A DNA stretch of 48,525 nt from Candidatus Coproplasma excrementigallinarum (GCA_018714625.1 DVNE01000037.1:1-48525); one strand, 5' to 3'. Shown: positions 7,946 to 18,045, counted from the stretch's first letter. Program-made: numbers and translations. Notes: generated by a model not told the origin, from the letters alone.

Positions 7946-10648
7946 ATGAACGAAAGCAATTCACACACGCAAAAGGAAGATATATTTGAAAGGCTTGCCA
8001 AAATTGCGCCCGAACCCGCCTTTGAAGGGGGCGTGCCCGTGGTGTTTGCCAGCGACGGCAGGTATGTGCCATACCTTGCGGTGGCGCTTACATCGCTTGT
8101 GGCAAACTCTTCAAAGGAGCGTTGCTACGATATACTCATACTCGAAAACGGTATAGGTGAAAACGCGCGCAACAATCTTAAAAAAATCTTTGCAGGCAGA
8201 AAGAACTTTTGCCTGCGCTTTATAAGTCTGTTCGAAGAGATTAAAGCCTTCAGCTTCAACATTATAAACTACTATTCTGAGGCCATCTACTTCCGCCTGT
8301 TTATGCCGTGGTTCATGAAGGATTACGAGCGGGCGGTGTACCTTGACTGCGACCTTATTGTGCTCGGCGACGCGGCAATGCTTTTTGACTGTCCGCTTGA
8401 GGATAACCTGCTGGCCGCCGTGCCCGACATAGGCATGGCTATGCACTTTTACACGAGCGGCAGGGAGTACGTTCCCAAGAGCTATTTCAGCGATAAACTT
8501 AAGGGTGTGCGTGCCGAGGAGTACTTCAATTCGGGCGTGCTGGTGTTCAACCTTAAAAAGTTCAGAGAGAGCGTAGACCTCTTCAGAATGATAGACGAAG
8601 TCAATGTTGAGGGACTGTATTACCCAGACCAGGACGGGCTTAATATACTCTGCCGCGGTAAGGTTAAATTTTTGCCTTTTGAGTGGAACTGCGTGCCGCA
8701 GAACCTGGGCAACCGCACTCTTGAAAATATGCAGGGCGACCTGCCGCAGGAGATATTTACAGCGTATATGCACGCGCGGAGCAGTCCTGCCATCATACAC
8801 TACGCAATGAAGGAAAAGCCGTGGAACTACTCCCCCTCGCTAGACTTTCCGCTGTTTATAAAATTCTGGAAATATGCGCTAGCCTCCCCCTACCGTTCAG
8901 ACATACTTCTGAATACCCGAATGAGAATAAGCGCAGGCGAGCTTGCGCACATACTGCAACTTTACGGCGAGGGCGAGATACAAAAGCTTAAAACCTGGGG
9001 CAACATAGTTTACGCCTGCGGCGGCTGGTGCGTGGGCAGACTTTCTGCAATGCCCGTAAAAATGCAGACCTGCGACGTCAGCAAACAGGGCGCGGTAATT
9101 GACTTTACCACCTACTGCTTTGACGCAGAAACCGCGGACGACATTAAATTCTGGTTTTCGGGCGGCGGACAGAAATTTTACTGCGAAAAGCTGCCAAGGC
9201 AGCAGGGAATAACCTTCGGGGACGAGGAAATTTCGCCTGAGATTGTGCTGAGGTGCAGCGTTGAAGTGCGCGAAGAGCCGCTTGAACTTACCTTATTCTG
9301 CACCTACCGCGGCATAAATGTAAAATGCGGCAGAATAAACTTTTCAAAGCTGTTCCCAGTGGATAAAATAATAAAGCACCAGTACTTTTACAAGGACGGC
9401 ATAATGCTCACCGCGCCGCGCGGACGACTGAGATTGGAGCGCGCAGGCAGGGCGCGTGCGGCATTGCAGGAGCTGAAATTTTTGCGCGTGCTGTGGAAAA
9501 CCGGACGGAAGGACTACCGCAAGGCCTGCCTTGCAAGGCTGTACGCCGCAGGTGTAAACGCCGTGCGCAAAAAGCCCGTATGGCTTATTGTAGACAACTT
9601 CCTTTCAGACGACAACGGCTACGCCTTTTTCCGATATGCGCACGCCCGCAGGCGGGAGGTAAAGACATACTTTGTATGCACGGAAAAATCGCAGAACCTA
9701 GGGCGAATAAAATCGCTCGGCGGGAAGATTGTCAACATTGATTCGCGCAAGTTCAAGCGGCTGTTCCTTACGAGCGACTTTTCCATAGGCAGCGTGGTAT
9801 ATAAAAAAATGAAGAACCCGTTTTACGGCGAGAACGACGCCTACCGCGACTTCTGCGCGCGCAGGGGGTTTGTATTTTTGCAACACGGTGTTATAAACCA
9901 GGACCTTTCGCGCGAGCACAACAAGTTTGAATACGACCCCGCAGGCTTTATCGTTTCCGCCTGGCCTGAGTACCGCTCGCTTACGCACGGAAATTACTTC
10001 TATTCAAAGGACGAGGTGTGGCTGACAGGGCTGCCGAGGTTCGACCTTTTATACCGCGACGAAAAAAAGATTATCACCTTTATGCCCACCTGGCGGAGAT
10101 ATATAGGTTCGGAGCTGAAAAAAGACAGCGAATTTTTTATGTTTTACTACGGGGTACTGCACGATAAAAGGTTACAGAGGGCGAGAAAGAAGTACGGCTA
10201 TACCCTTGACCTGCGCCTGCATCCGCTTATGCAGCAATTCGGCCAACAGTTTTATGACGGCGAAGAGGACGACTGCTTTGAAATTTCTGAAGGAAGTTAC
10301 AGAAAATTATTTGCGCGGAGCGACCTTGTGATAACAGACTATTCCTCTGCCGTGTTCGACTTCATATATATGAAAAAGCCGATAATATACGCACACTTCG
10401 ACAGAGAAAAGTTCTTTTCGGGGCACGTTTATCAGCGCGGATACCTAGACTACGAAAAAGGCGGCTTCGGGCCGGTCACGCGCACCGTCGACGAGCTTGT
10501 TGACAAAATTATATTATATATGAAGCGCGGCTGCGCCGCGGAAAGCATTTATCTTGAAAGAATGGACGGCTTTTTTGCACACGAGGACAAGGAAAACTGC
10601 GCAAGAGTTTATAAAAAGATACTGCTTTCGCCGCACGGCTTTAAATAA
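7946..10648 (+). CDS. Fusion protein: GT8 glycosyltransferase plus CDP-glycerol glycerophosphotransferase (TagB/TagF-like)
   Basis: N-terminus VVFASDGRYVPYLAVALTSL...AVYLDCDLIVLGD (GT8 DxD), NSGVLVFNLKKF. C-terminus FMPTWRRYIGSEL...DLRLHPLM...DLVITDYSSAVFDFIYMKKPIIYAHFD (TagF). Confidence 0.9.
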   Translation: MNESNSHTQKEDIFERLAKIAPEPAFEGGVPVVFASDGRYVPYLAVALTSLVANSSKERCYDILILENGIGENARNNLKKIFAGRKNFCLRFISLFEEIKAFSFNIINYYSEAIYFRLFMPWFMKDYERAVYLDCDLIVLGDAAMLFDCPLEDNLLAAVPDIGMAMHFYTSGREYVPKSYFSDKLKGVRAEEYFNSGVLVFNLKKFRESVDLFRMIDEVNVEGLYYPDQDGLNILCRGKVKFLPFEWNCVPQNLGNRTLENMQGDLPQEIFTAYMHARSSPAIIHYAMKEKPWNYSPSLDFPLFIKFWKYALASPYRSDILLNTRMRISAGELAHILQLYGEGEIQKLKTWGNIVYACGGWCVGRLSAMPVKMQTCDVSKQGAVIDFTTYCFDAETADDIKFWFSGGGQKFYCEKLPRQQGITFGDEEISPEIVLRCSVEVREEPLELTLFCTYRGINVKCGRINFSKLFPVDKIIKHQYFYKDGIMLTAPRGRLRLERAGRARAALQELKFLRVLWKTGRKDYRKACLARLYAAGVNAVRKKPVWLIVDNFLSDDNGYAFFRYAHARRREVKTYFVCTEKSQNLGRIKSLGGKIVNIDSRKFKRLFLTSDFSIGSVVYKKMKNPFYGENDAYRDFCARRGFVFLQHGVINQDLSREHNKFEYDPAGFIVSAWPEYRSLTHGNYFYSKDEVWLTGLPRFDLLYRDEKKIITFMPTWRRYIGSELKKDSEFFMFYYGVLHDKRLQRARKKYGYTLDLRLHPLMQQFGQQFYDGEEDDCFEISEGSYRKLFARSDLVITDYSSAVFDFIYMKKPIIYAHFDREKFFSGHVYQRGYLDYEKGGFGPVTRTVDELVDKIILYMKRGCAAESIYLERMDGFFAHEDKENCARVYKKILLSPHGFK

Positions 10649-10706
10649 TTAGATTAAAGCTGACTTGCGCGGCTGAAAAGCTTTATAAAAACAAAAAATA
10701 TGCGCA

Positions 10707-10735
10707 GGGCGCCGCGGCAGAATGCCGCGGCGCCC
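10707..10735. terminator. GC-rich hairpin between convergent genes
   Basis: GGGCGCCGCGGCA-gaa-TGCCGCGGCGCCC followed by gttaattttt. Confidence 0.7.
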
Positions 10736-10757
10736 GTTAATTTTTAAATTAAGATTT

Positions 10758-11114
10758 TTACCTGGCGGGACTATCAAACCCAAGGCTTATCAGAATGGCT
10801 TTATCCACTCTGTTCATCATATTTTCGTTGAGTTCGCCTATGCGCTCTTTAAGCCTGCGCTTATCGAGCGTGCGTATCTGTTCCAATAAAATTACGGAAT
10901 CTTTTACCAGCCCGTAGGCACTTTTAGGCAGCTCGATATGCGTCGGCAGTTTGGCCTTGTTTATCTTGCTTGTCACGGCCGCCGCGATTATCGTGGGGGA
11001 ATACTTGTTGCCCACATCGTTCTGCACAATCAATACGGGGCGCACTCCCCCCTGCTCGCTGCCGACTACGGGCGAAAGATCGGCGTAGTAAAGTTCACCG
11101 CGCTTAACATTCAT
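10758..11114 (-). CDS. mazF: MazF/PemK-type mRNA interferase
   Basis: [50 protein letters not shown]...[14 protein letters not shown] matches the MazF/NdoA core. Start trimmed from 11147. Confidence 0.93.
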   Translation of the reverse strand: MNVKRGELYYADLSPVVGSEQGGVRPVLIVQNDVGNKYSPTIIAAAVTSKINKAKLPTHIELPKSAYGLVKDSVILLEQIRTLDKRRLKERIGELNENMMNRVDKAILISLGFDSPAR

Positions 11115-11428
11115 ATCAACCTCATAGTGTCTGCACCAGGCAGGCACAGGCAGCCTTTAATTTATTATATGTAACCGCCTTTATTTATTGTTGACAAAAC
11201 GCCGCGTTTTATACTCCCTTTACTGCCCCTCAACAAATTTTCCGCCATTAACCCAAAACAAAACTTTTGTCGGCGGCGGGCACTTGACGGCAAATTGCAT
11301 TCAGCTACAGATTTACACATAGGCTTTTCTGTATTTGCCGCAGCTGCCTTTTATTTGCCTTTTTGAAAAGGTTCTACCTTTATTTTCAAGTCAGGAGCTA
11401 TAAAATTTATAAATTTATGCAACGCATT

Positions 11429-12868
11429 TTAAAAGGCGCTGCCCGATAATATTATATCTTTTACCGCGTACGGTATCTTTGCAAGCACATCTGCGGCCGT
11501 CACGCAGTATTCGGTGAGTTCGCCTGCGGCAAGTTCGGCCGCCGCGCCGAGAGTATATGCCGCGCACACGGCGCCATCGAATGGTGAAAGTCCGCGCGCA
11601 ACGCTGCCGCACATATAGCCAGAGAGCATATCGCCGCTGCCCGCCTTTGCCTGCGCCGAACAGCCGCGGGTATTTATCGCCGTCCGCGCGCCGTCCGTTA
11701 TTATTGTACCCGAACCCTTGAGCACGAGCGTTACGCCGTACTCCGACGCAAACTCCTTTGAAAGTCCGAGCGGATTTTGCAGTATTTGCGCCATACTATG
11801 GCCCGAAATACGGGAAAATTCCTTTACATGGGGCGTTAAAATTACGCTGCAGACAGCAGTTTTAAGCGGCTTTAAGCCGTATTCTGCAAGGCAGTTGAGG
11901 CCGTCGGCATCTATTATAAGCGTGCCGCCATAATCTTTGAGAAGCGTACAGAGCGAGCCGTACACCTCCTCCGAGACGCCGCAACCCATACCGAAGGCTA
12001 TCGCGCTGGAAGTGAGGTCAAACCCGCTCTGAAGAACGGCCTGCGGACAGGAAGAGGCTATTGCGGGGCGCACCTCCTCAGGGCAGACGGCCTTTACATA
12101 GCCGCATCCCGAGCGCAGTGCGGCCGCGACCGACATTATTGCCGCGCCGATGTAGTTGCCGCTTCCACACGCAAGCGTTGCCGTGCCGAAAGTGCCCTTG
12201 TGCGAATTGCGCAAGCGGGAAGGATAAAAGAGGGCTATATCTTCGTCGGTATATACCTGCGCCGCTGCGCCATCCGCGACTATGCCTATATCGCGCCTTA
12301 CCACCGTGCCGCACATATCATAGCCCGAACCCAGCACAAAGCCGGCCTTCAGTTCACCAATGGCCACAGTCTTGTCTGCCCTTACCGCCGCACCGTGTAT
12401 AAGACCGCTGTCGCCTGAGAGCCCGCTTGGAATATCTGCCGAAACAACATACGCGCCGCTTGAATTTATGACATTTATTACATCGGCATACACTCCCTCT
12501 GCGGGGCGGGACAGCCCCGTGCCGAAGATGCAGTCCACAATAATATCACCCTCAATAGTTGAGGCATATGTGCCGCTGAATTTGTTTTTTTCGCGCTCGC
12601 AATCGGGCGAAAGTCTGCCGCCGAAGGCGTACACCTTTACCCTGAACCCGCGCGATAAAAGCTCGCGTGCGCACACATATCCGTCGCCGCCGTTGTTGCC
12701 CGTGCCGCAGACTACGAGTATGCAATCTTCGACGTCAGCTACGGATGCAACCTCCTCCGCTATGGCAAAGCCCGCCCTGCGCATAAGCTCTTCCGAGGAA
12801 ATGCCCAGCTCTTTTATTGTATATTCGTCGGCCGCGCGCATCATTTCTGCCGTAAACACTTTGTACAT
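11429..12868 (-). CDS. nnr: Bifunctional NAD(P)HX epimerase/dehydratase
   Basis: YjeF_N part (CGTGNNGGDGYVCARELLSRGF) and kinase-like dehydratase part (LTPHVKEFSRI, GSGDMLSGY). Confidence 0.93.
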   Translation of the reverse strand: MYKVFTAEMMRAADEYTIKELGISSEELMRRAGFAIAEEVASVADVEDCILVVCGTGNNGGDGYVCARELLSRGFRVKVYAFGGRLSPDCEREKNKFSGTYASTIEGDIIVDCIFGTGLSRPAEGVYADVINVINSSGAYVVSADIPSGLSGDSGLIHGAAVRADKTVAIGELKAGFVLGSGYDMCGTVVRRDIGIVADGAAAQVYTDEDIALFYPSRLRNSHKGTFGTATLACGSGNYIGAAIMSVAAALRSGCGYVKAVCPEEVRPAIASSCPQAVLQSGFDLTSSAIAFGMGCGVSEEVYGSLCTLLKDYGGTLIIDADGLNCLAEYGLKPLKTAVCSVILTPHVKEFSRISGHSMAQILQNPLGLSKEFASEYGVTLVLKGSGTIITDGARTAINTRGCSAQAKAGSGDMLSGYMCGSVARGLSPFDGAVCAAYTLGAAAELAAGELTEYCVTAADVLAKIPYAVKDIILSGSAF

Positions 12869-12982
12869 ACTTCACCTCCGCATTGTCTGCGCCCTGAATG
12901 GCGGCAACGCCGCATTGTTTTTTATATATGCACTGATAGTTTGCGCATATATATGCCCGTTATAAATTCCCGCCCAGACAAC

Positions 12983-13585
12983 TCAGTCGTCGTCAAAGTC
13001 GAGGGCGGCCTTGGCTGTATCGTAGCTGAACCCGCGTGAGAGAAGGTATTTATACGCCTTGCTTAAGTTTTCACGCGAGCGCTCTTTGCCGCGCAAATAC
13101 TTTTCGGCCACGGCGCGCGCCGCGTCCCCGTCCTCCTCCGTCTCTGACAGTGCCCTGTCTATTGCACTGCGCGAAGCTCCGCGCTTTATCAGGTCGGCCT
13201 CAATAAGCCTTTTGCCTCGCCCGCTGCAACCTGATATGTATGCCTTGCAGTAGGCGTAGTCGTCAAGAAAGCCGTAGTAATTCATTTTTTCTATAACGTA
13301 TTCACACACCGCCTCGGTATATCCCTTTTTATCGAGAAAATCGCGTATCTGCCGCTCGGTCTTCATAGTTGCGGAAATGTGCGTAAGCGCCTTGTCAAGC
13401 GCGGTATTTTTTTCTGTTTCGAGCTGAATTTCGTCAAGGAATGGCTTTTCAACGTGCATTCCCACTTTAAGATGGTACTTTATGGCCGCCTGGAGCGTGA
13501 GGCCGCAGTAAAATCTGCCGTCTATATACACGCTGCAACGGTTTTTATCCTTTTTTTGCGGCTCTATGGAAGTAATCTCTGCCAC
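12983..13585 (-). CDS. recX: RecX family regulatory protein
   Basis: ITSIEPQKKDKNRCSVYIDG...RQIRDFLDKKGYTEAVCEYVIEKMNYYGFLDDYAYCKAYI...LIKRGASRSAIDRAL. Confidence 0.88.
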   Translation of the reverse strand: MAEITSIEPQKKDKNRCSVYIDGRFYCGLTLQAAIKYHLKVGMHVEKPFLDEIQLETEKNTALDKALTHISATMKTERQIRDFLDKKGYTEAVCEYVIEKMNYYGFLDDYAYCKAYISGCSGRGKRLIEADLIKRGASRSAIDRALSETEEDGDAARAVAEKYLRGKERSRENLSKAYKYLLSRGFSYDTAKAALDFDDD

Positions 13586-13652
13586 AATCTGCCCCTCTCT
13601 GCATCTTTTTTTATAATTTTACCACACATGGCAATTTATTGTCAATCGGCAT

Positions 13653-13682
13653 TTGACAAAGCGCGCTGTACGGTTGTATAAT
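13653..13682 (+). promoter_or_regulatory. Sigma-A-type promoter upstream of ilvE
   Basis: TTGACA (13653-13658), 18 bp spacer, TATAAT (13677-13682). Confidence 0.75.
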
Positions 13683-13818
13683 TATTATATATATTATATA
13701 TTGTTACCGTCCGGGCGGCGGCTCAGAGCATTATAAACACAATATAAAATATACGTATAAAATCTGAGCAGCGCGGCGAGATATCGCCGCACCTTAAAAT
13801 AAAAAGAGGTATAGTAAA

Positions 13819-14841
13819 ATGAGTGCAAATCTTGATTGGGGAAGCCTGGGATTCGGCTACATCAAAACGCCCTGGCGCTATGTCAGCCAGTACAAAGACG
13901 GCGCGTGGGACGAAGGTAAACTTACAGAGGACGATAAGATAACTCTTTCGGAGTGCGCAGGCGTGTTCCAGTACGCACAGACCTGTTTTGAAGGACTCAA
14001 GGCTTACACCACCGCCGACGGACGCGTGGTGACTTTCCGCCCAGACCTCAACGCCGAGAGAATGGAGGATTCGGCAAAGCGGCTTGAAATGCCGGTATTC
14101 CCCAAGGAGAGGTTTCTGGACGCCGTGGACAAGGTAGTTGCCGCCAACCGCGACTATGTTCCTCCCTACGGCAGCGGCGCGACCCTTTACATAAGACCGT
14201 TTATGATAGGCTCTTCTGAGGTTATAGGCGTTAAACCTGCAAAGGACTATCAGTTCAGAATGTTTGCAACGCCCGTGGGCCCCTACTTTAAGGAGGGAAT
14301 TAAGCCCATAGTTATACGCGTTTCCGACTTCGACCGCGCTGCTCCCCGCGGCACGGGACACATCAAGGCTGGCCTGAACTACGCAATGAGCCTGCATGCC
14401 ATTGTAGACGCGCACAACAACGGCTTTGAAGAGAATATGTACCTCGACCCCGCCACCCGCACATACGTCGAGGAGACGGGCGGCGCAAACTTTATATTCA
14501 TAACCAAAGACGGCGCGCTTGTTACGCCGCTTTCAGATTCCATTCTGCCCTCGATAACCAGACGTTCAATCTGCTATGTTTCCGAGCACTACCTTGGAAT
14601 GAAGGTTGAGCACAGAAAGGTTCGCCTTGACGAGGTGAAGGACTTTGCCGAATGCGGCCTGTGCGGCACAGCGGCGGTAATTTCGCCCGTGGGCAAGATT
14701 TTTGACCACGGCAAGGAGATAGACATCCCCTCCGGCATGGAGCAGATGGGAAAGGTTACAAAGAAGCTTTACGATACGCTCACCGGTATTCAGATGGGCA
14801 GGATTGAAGCGCCCAAAGGCTGGATAAGAGAGATAAAGTAA
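13819..14841 (+). CDS. ilvE: Branched-chain amino acid aminotransferase
   Basis: CFEGLKAY, FRPDLNAERM, GLNYAMSL, EETGGANFIF, LPSITRRS, ECGLCGTAAVISPV. Confidence 0.95.
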   Translation: MSANLDWGSLGFGYIKTPWRYVSQYKDGAWDEGKLTEDDKITLSECAGVFQYAQTCFEGLKAYTTADGRVVTFRPDLNAERMEDSAKRLEMPVFPKERFLDAVDKVVAANRDYVPPYGSGATLYIRPFMIGSSEVIGVKPAKDYQFRMFATPVGPYFKEGIKPIVIRVSDFDRAAPRGTGHIKAGLNYAMSLHAIVDAHNNGFEENMYLDPATRTYVEETGGANFIFITKDGALVTPLSDSILPSITRRSICYVSEHYLGMKVEHRKVRLDEVKDFAECGLCGTAAVISPVGKIFDHGKEIDIPSGMEQMGKVTKKLYDTLTGIQMGRIEAPKGWIREIK

Positions 14842-14914
14842 GTTTTTTAACTCTGACTGTTCTTGTTTGGTCTTAAAGCTGTTTTTCTTATAATTTTTTA
14901 AAGCAATAAGTTTA

Positions 14915-14949
14915 AAAGGCGGCTGCCGCAGATTGCGGCAGCCGCCTTT
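14915..14949 (+). terminator. Intrinsic terminator after ilvE
   Basis: AAAGGCGGCTGCCGCA-gat-TGCGGCAGCCGCCTTT. Confidence 0.8.
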
Positions 14950-15110
14950 AAGCTTTTAATTTTACAGATTGACAAGCATATATGAAGTCTTTAAATTTTC
15001 AATTTTATAAATTGACCCGCATATATGCCGCAAATAACGCAAAAATACGCGCTGTATAGACCTGGTATATTGGCGCGTTCATTAAATACAGGCACTTTTA
15101 AAGCCGCTGC

Positions 15111-15737
15111 TTAAAGTTTAAACCCACACTCAAATTCGCGCAGTTTTTCTGTTTTCAGTCGGCCGCCGAGCAGGTCGGTCAGGGCATAATTGAAGTCGGG
15201 GGCAAGCTCCTTTTTTACCGCAACGGTAAAAGTAACATCAGAAAGATACTCCACTCCCTTCAGTTCGCAGTCGCGCTTTTCAAAAAGGCGATTGCACAAA
15301 TCTATGCTGTCATAGCCGACGGTATAGCGGTACTCCTCGCACGGCATATAAATAAGTTTTACCGCGCCGTCCAGGTTTTCAGCCGTGCAGCCCGAATACG
15401 CGCGCACAAGTCCGCCCGCACCCAGCTTTATGCCGCCAAAATAGCGCGTCACCACCACCGCCGTGCAAAAAATCTTTTTGTTTTTTATTACCTCAAGAAT
15501 GGGCATGCCTGCCGTTCCCGAAGGCTCGCCGTCGTCTGAAAATCGGGGCGCGTTGCCCGTTGCATCGGCTATATATGCGTAGCAATTATGGGTTGCGTCT
15601 TTAAATTCCGCATTGATGCGCGCAATGAATGCGCGCGCCTCCTCCTCGCCCTCTACGTGCAGCGAAGTCGTTATGAAGCGTGAGCGCTCTATCACCTTTT
15701 CAGAGCGGTACTCGCCGCTCACAGAGATATACGGCAT
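15111..15737 (-). CDS. YigZ/IMPACT family protein
   Basis: SDDGEPSGTAGMPILEVIKNKKIFCTAVVVTRYFGGIKLGAGGLVRAYS. Confidence 0.93.
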   Translation of the reverse strand: MPYISVSGEYRSEKVIERSRFITTSLHVEGEEEARAFIARINAEFKDATHNCYAYIADATGNAPRFSDDGEPSGTAGMPILEVIKNKKIFCTAVVVTRYFGGIKLGAGGLVRAYSGCTAENLDGAVKLIYMPCEEYRYTVGYDSIDLCNRLFEKRDCELKGVEYLSDVTFTVAVKKELAPDFNYALTDLLGGRLKTEKLREFECGFKL

Positions 15738-16921
15738 TATTTGAGTATTACCTTTATGTGCTGCTTTTTGCCCTTGTGAATGACGTCGCCGCTGTTTACG
15801 GGTGCGTTTATGTCCGTCACCTTATTTTCGCCTATGGACACGCCGCCCTGCTGAATGAGCCTGCGCGCCTCGCCGTTGGATGCGCACAGCTTTGCTGCTA
15901 CAAGCACGGGTATTATTGTGGGCGTTTCTACCGAAACCTCAACTTCGGGCAGCTCTCCGCCGCCTCCGAAGGCTGCCTTTGCCTGCGCCATTGCCTTTTC
16001 GGCCTTCTCCTCGCCGTGTACAAGCTTTGTAAGCTCAAAGGCGAGCAGCTCCTTCTTTTCGTTTATGCGCGAGGCGTCCCAGCCCTCCATCTCGTGGATT
16101 TTTTCAAGCGGAATGAAGGTGAGCATCTTTATGCACTTCATAACGTCGGCGTCGTCTATGTTGCGCCAGTACTGATAGAATTCGTAAGGCGTGGTCTTGT
16201 TTTCGTCCAGCCATACCGCACCCTTGGCCGTCTTGCCCATCTTTTTGCCCTCGCTGTTCAAAAGCAGGGTTATGGTCATTGCGTATGCGTCTTTTCCGCT
16301 CTTTTTCCTGATAAGCTCGGTGCCTGCAAGCATATTGCTCCACTGGTCGTCGCCGCCGAACTGCATATTGCAGCCGTAATGGGTATTCAGGTGCCAGAAG
16401 TCGTACGCCTGCATTATCATATAGTTGAATTCAAGGAAGGAAAGGCCCTTTTCCATGCGCTGTTTATAGCACTCGGCGCGCAGCATATTGTTTACAGTAA
16501 AGCAGGCGCCCACTTCGCGCAGCAGCTCAACATAGTTGAGCTTTAAAAGCCAGTCGGCATTGTTTACCATTATGGCCTTGTCCTCGCCGAACTCTATAAA
16601 GCGTTCCATCTGCTTTTTGAAACACTCGCAGTTGTGGTTTATGACCTCGTCAGTCATCATTGTGCGCATATCCGAACGGCCTGAAGGGTCGCCTATGTGA
16701 CCTGTGCCGCCGCCTACGAGCACTATGGGCTTGTTGCCAGCCATCTGTAACCTCTTCATAAGGCAGAGCGCCATAAAGTGGCCGACGTGCAGACTGTCGG
16801 CAGTGGGGTCGAAACCTATATAAAAACGTGCGCCGCCTCCGTTGATAAGCTCCCTTATCTCCTCCTCGTCGGTGACCTGAGCTATAAGACCGCGCTCTTT
16901 GAGTTCTTCATAAATACCCAT
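15737..16921 (-). CDS. tyrS: Tyrosyl-tRNA synthetase
   Basis: FYIGFDPTADSLHVGHFMALCLMKRLQMAGNKPIVLVGGGTGHIGDPSGRSDMR, FGGDDQWSNMLAG, GKKMGKTAKGAVWLD. Confidence 0.97.
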   Translation of the reverse strand: MGIYEELKERGLIAQVTDEEEIRELINGGGARFYIGFDPTADSLHVGHFMALCLMKRLQMAGNKPIVLVGGGTGHIGDPSGRSDMRTMMTDEVINHNCECFKKQMERFIEFGEDKAIMVNNADWLLKLNYVELLREVGACFTVNNMLRAECYKQRMEKGLSFLEFNYMIMQAYDFWHLNTHYGCNMQFGGDDQWSNMLAGTELIRKKSGKDAYAMTITLLLNSEGKKMGKTAKGAVWLDENKTTPYEFYQYWRNIDDADVMKCIKMLTFIPLEKIHEMEGWDASRINEKKELLAFELTKLVHGEEKAEKAMAQAKAAFGGGGELPEVEVSVETPTIIPVLVAAKLCASNGEARRLIQQGGVSIGENKVTDINAPVNSGDVIHKGKKQHIKVILK

Positions 16922-16983
16922 AACATTTTTCCTTTTTATAATATTTCCCCTTTATTTTAGCATTGAATGCAAAAAAATGCAAT

Positions 16984-17013
16984 AAAAAAGCGGCCCGCCT
17001 GCAGGCAAACCGC
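16984..17013 (-). terminator. Intrinsic terminator downstream of the sigK-like gene
   Basis: On the minus strand, GCGGTTTGCC-tgca-GGCGGGCCGC then TTTTTT. Confidence 0.6.
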
Positions 17014-17120
17014 AAATTTGTACATATAAAAGCGCCCGAAACAAGCTTACCGTACGCCCTGGCGGCAGCTTAAAAAACAAAGATAAGTGCGCCGATATGC
17101 GTAAAATGGCAAAATGACGT

Positions 17121-17825
17121 TCAGTCGGTAAAGAAGTCGTCGCGGCAGAGCTTTTTGCGTGCCTTTTCTATGGCGCGCTTTTCTATGCGCGATATGTACG
17201 AACGTGAGATGCCGAGCTTTTTTGCCACCTCGCGCTGTGGATGAGGACAGCCGTCTTTGAGGCCGTAGCGCATACATATAATTTCAAACTCCCTCTCCGC
17301 GAGAATTTCGCCGAGCAGTTTTACAAACTTTTCGCGCTGAATTTGCCTCTCCACGCGCGCAAAAACGTTTTCTTCCCGCTCAGGAAGAAGGTCAATAAGA
17401 GTGAGCTCGTTGCCGTCTTTATCGACGCCGACGGGCTCTGTGAGCGACACGGTGTTTTTATGTTTTTTGCCCGTGCGTATGAGCATGAGAATTTCGTTCT
17501 CTATGCAGCGGGCGGTGTATGTGGCAAGTTGAGTGCCCTTGCCCTCGCGATAGGTATTGATGGCCTTGATAAGGCCTATTGAACCCACCGAAAGCAGGTC
17601 GTCTGTCTCCGCCGCGCCCGAGTACTTTTTGGCAATATGGGCGACGAGGCGCATATTGTGCTTTATGAGTATATTTTTTGCCTCTTTATCGCCCTCGTGA
17701 GCAAGCTGAAGGTAGCGTTTTTCCTCTTCGGGCGACAGGGGCTTGGGAAAAGAGCCTTTGCCCTGCACCGCGCCCGTGAATAAGAATATTTTGCCGATAA
17801 GTAAGCTTAAAAAATCGAAAAACAT
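17121..17825 (-). CDS. sigK: Sporulation sigma factor SigK
   Basis: Hydrophobic pro-sequence MFFDFLSLLIGKIFLFTG, then FPKPLSPEEEKRYLQLAHEGDKEAKNILIKHNMRLVAHIAKKY, LATYTARCIENEILM, ISRSYISRIEKRAI. Start trimmed from 17852. Confidence 0.92.
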   Translation of the reverse strand: MFFDFLSLLIGKIFLFTGAVQGKGSFPKPLSPEEEKRYLQLAHEGDKEAKNILIKHNMRLVAHIAKKYSGAAETDDLLSVGSIGLIKAINTYREGKGTQLATYTARCIENEILMLIRTGKKHKNTVSLTEPVGVDKDGNELTLIDLLPEREENVFARVERQIQREKFVKLLGEILAEREFEIICMRYGLKDGCPHPQREVAKKLGISRSYISRIEKRAIEKARKKLCRDDFFTD

Positions 17826-17960
17826 AGGCCCCCTTTGTGCACGGCCTTGCAATCCCCTCAGCCGTCACAAAAATAGCTTATGTTTTATACGGTTTGTACT
17901 ATTCGGTTTTTTATTTAAACTGAACGGCTTTATGCAATGTGCGCGCCTCTGTGTTTTTTT

Positions 17961-18045
17961 GTAGGCACTTAATTATCGCGGCAAGAGGGGCTGGCACCTC
18001 CACTCACGAAAAATGCCGCGCTCGGCCAGCGCGGCATTTTTGTGA
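17961..18045 (+). repeat. 85-bp element copy 1 (contains a terminator-like hairpin)
   Basis: About 80/85 identical by eye to 18240-18324. Hairpin AAAAATGCCGCGCT-cggcc-AGCGCGGCATTTTT at 18009-18041. Confidence 0.9.

Noticed and set aside
15680-16546. 288-aa plus-strand ORF opposite tyrS
   Set aside because: Antisense shadow; no family features.
16922-17120. T-box riboswitch upstream of tyrS
   Set aside because: The gap is short, and I found no T-box-type conserved sequence or specifier stem; it mainly holds the sigK-side terminator.
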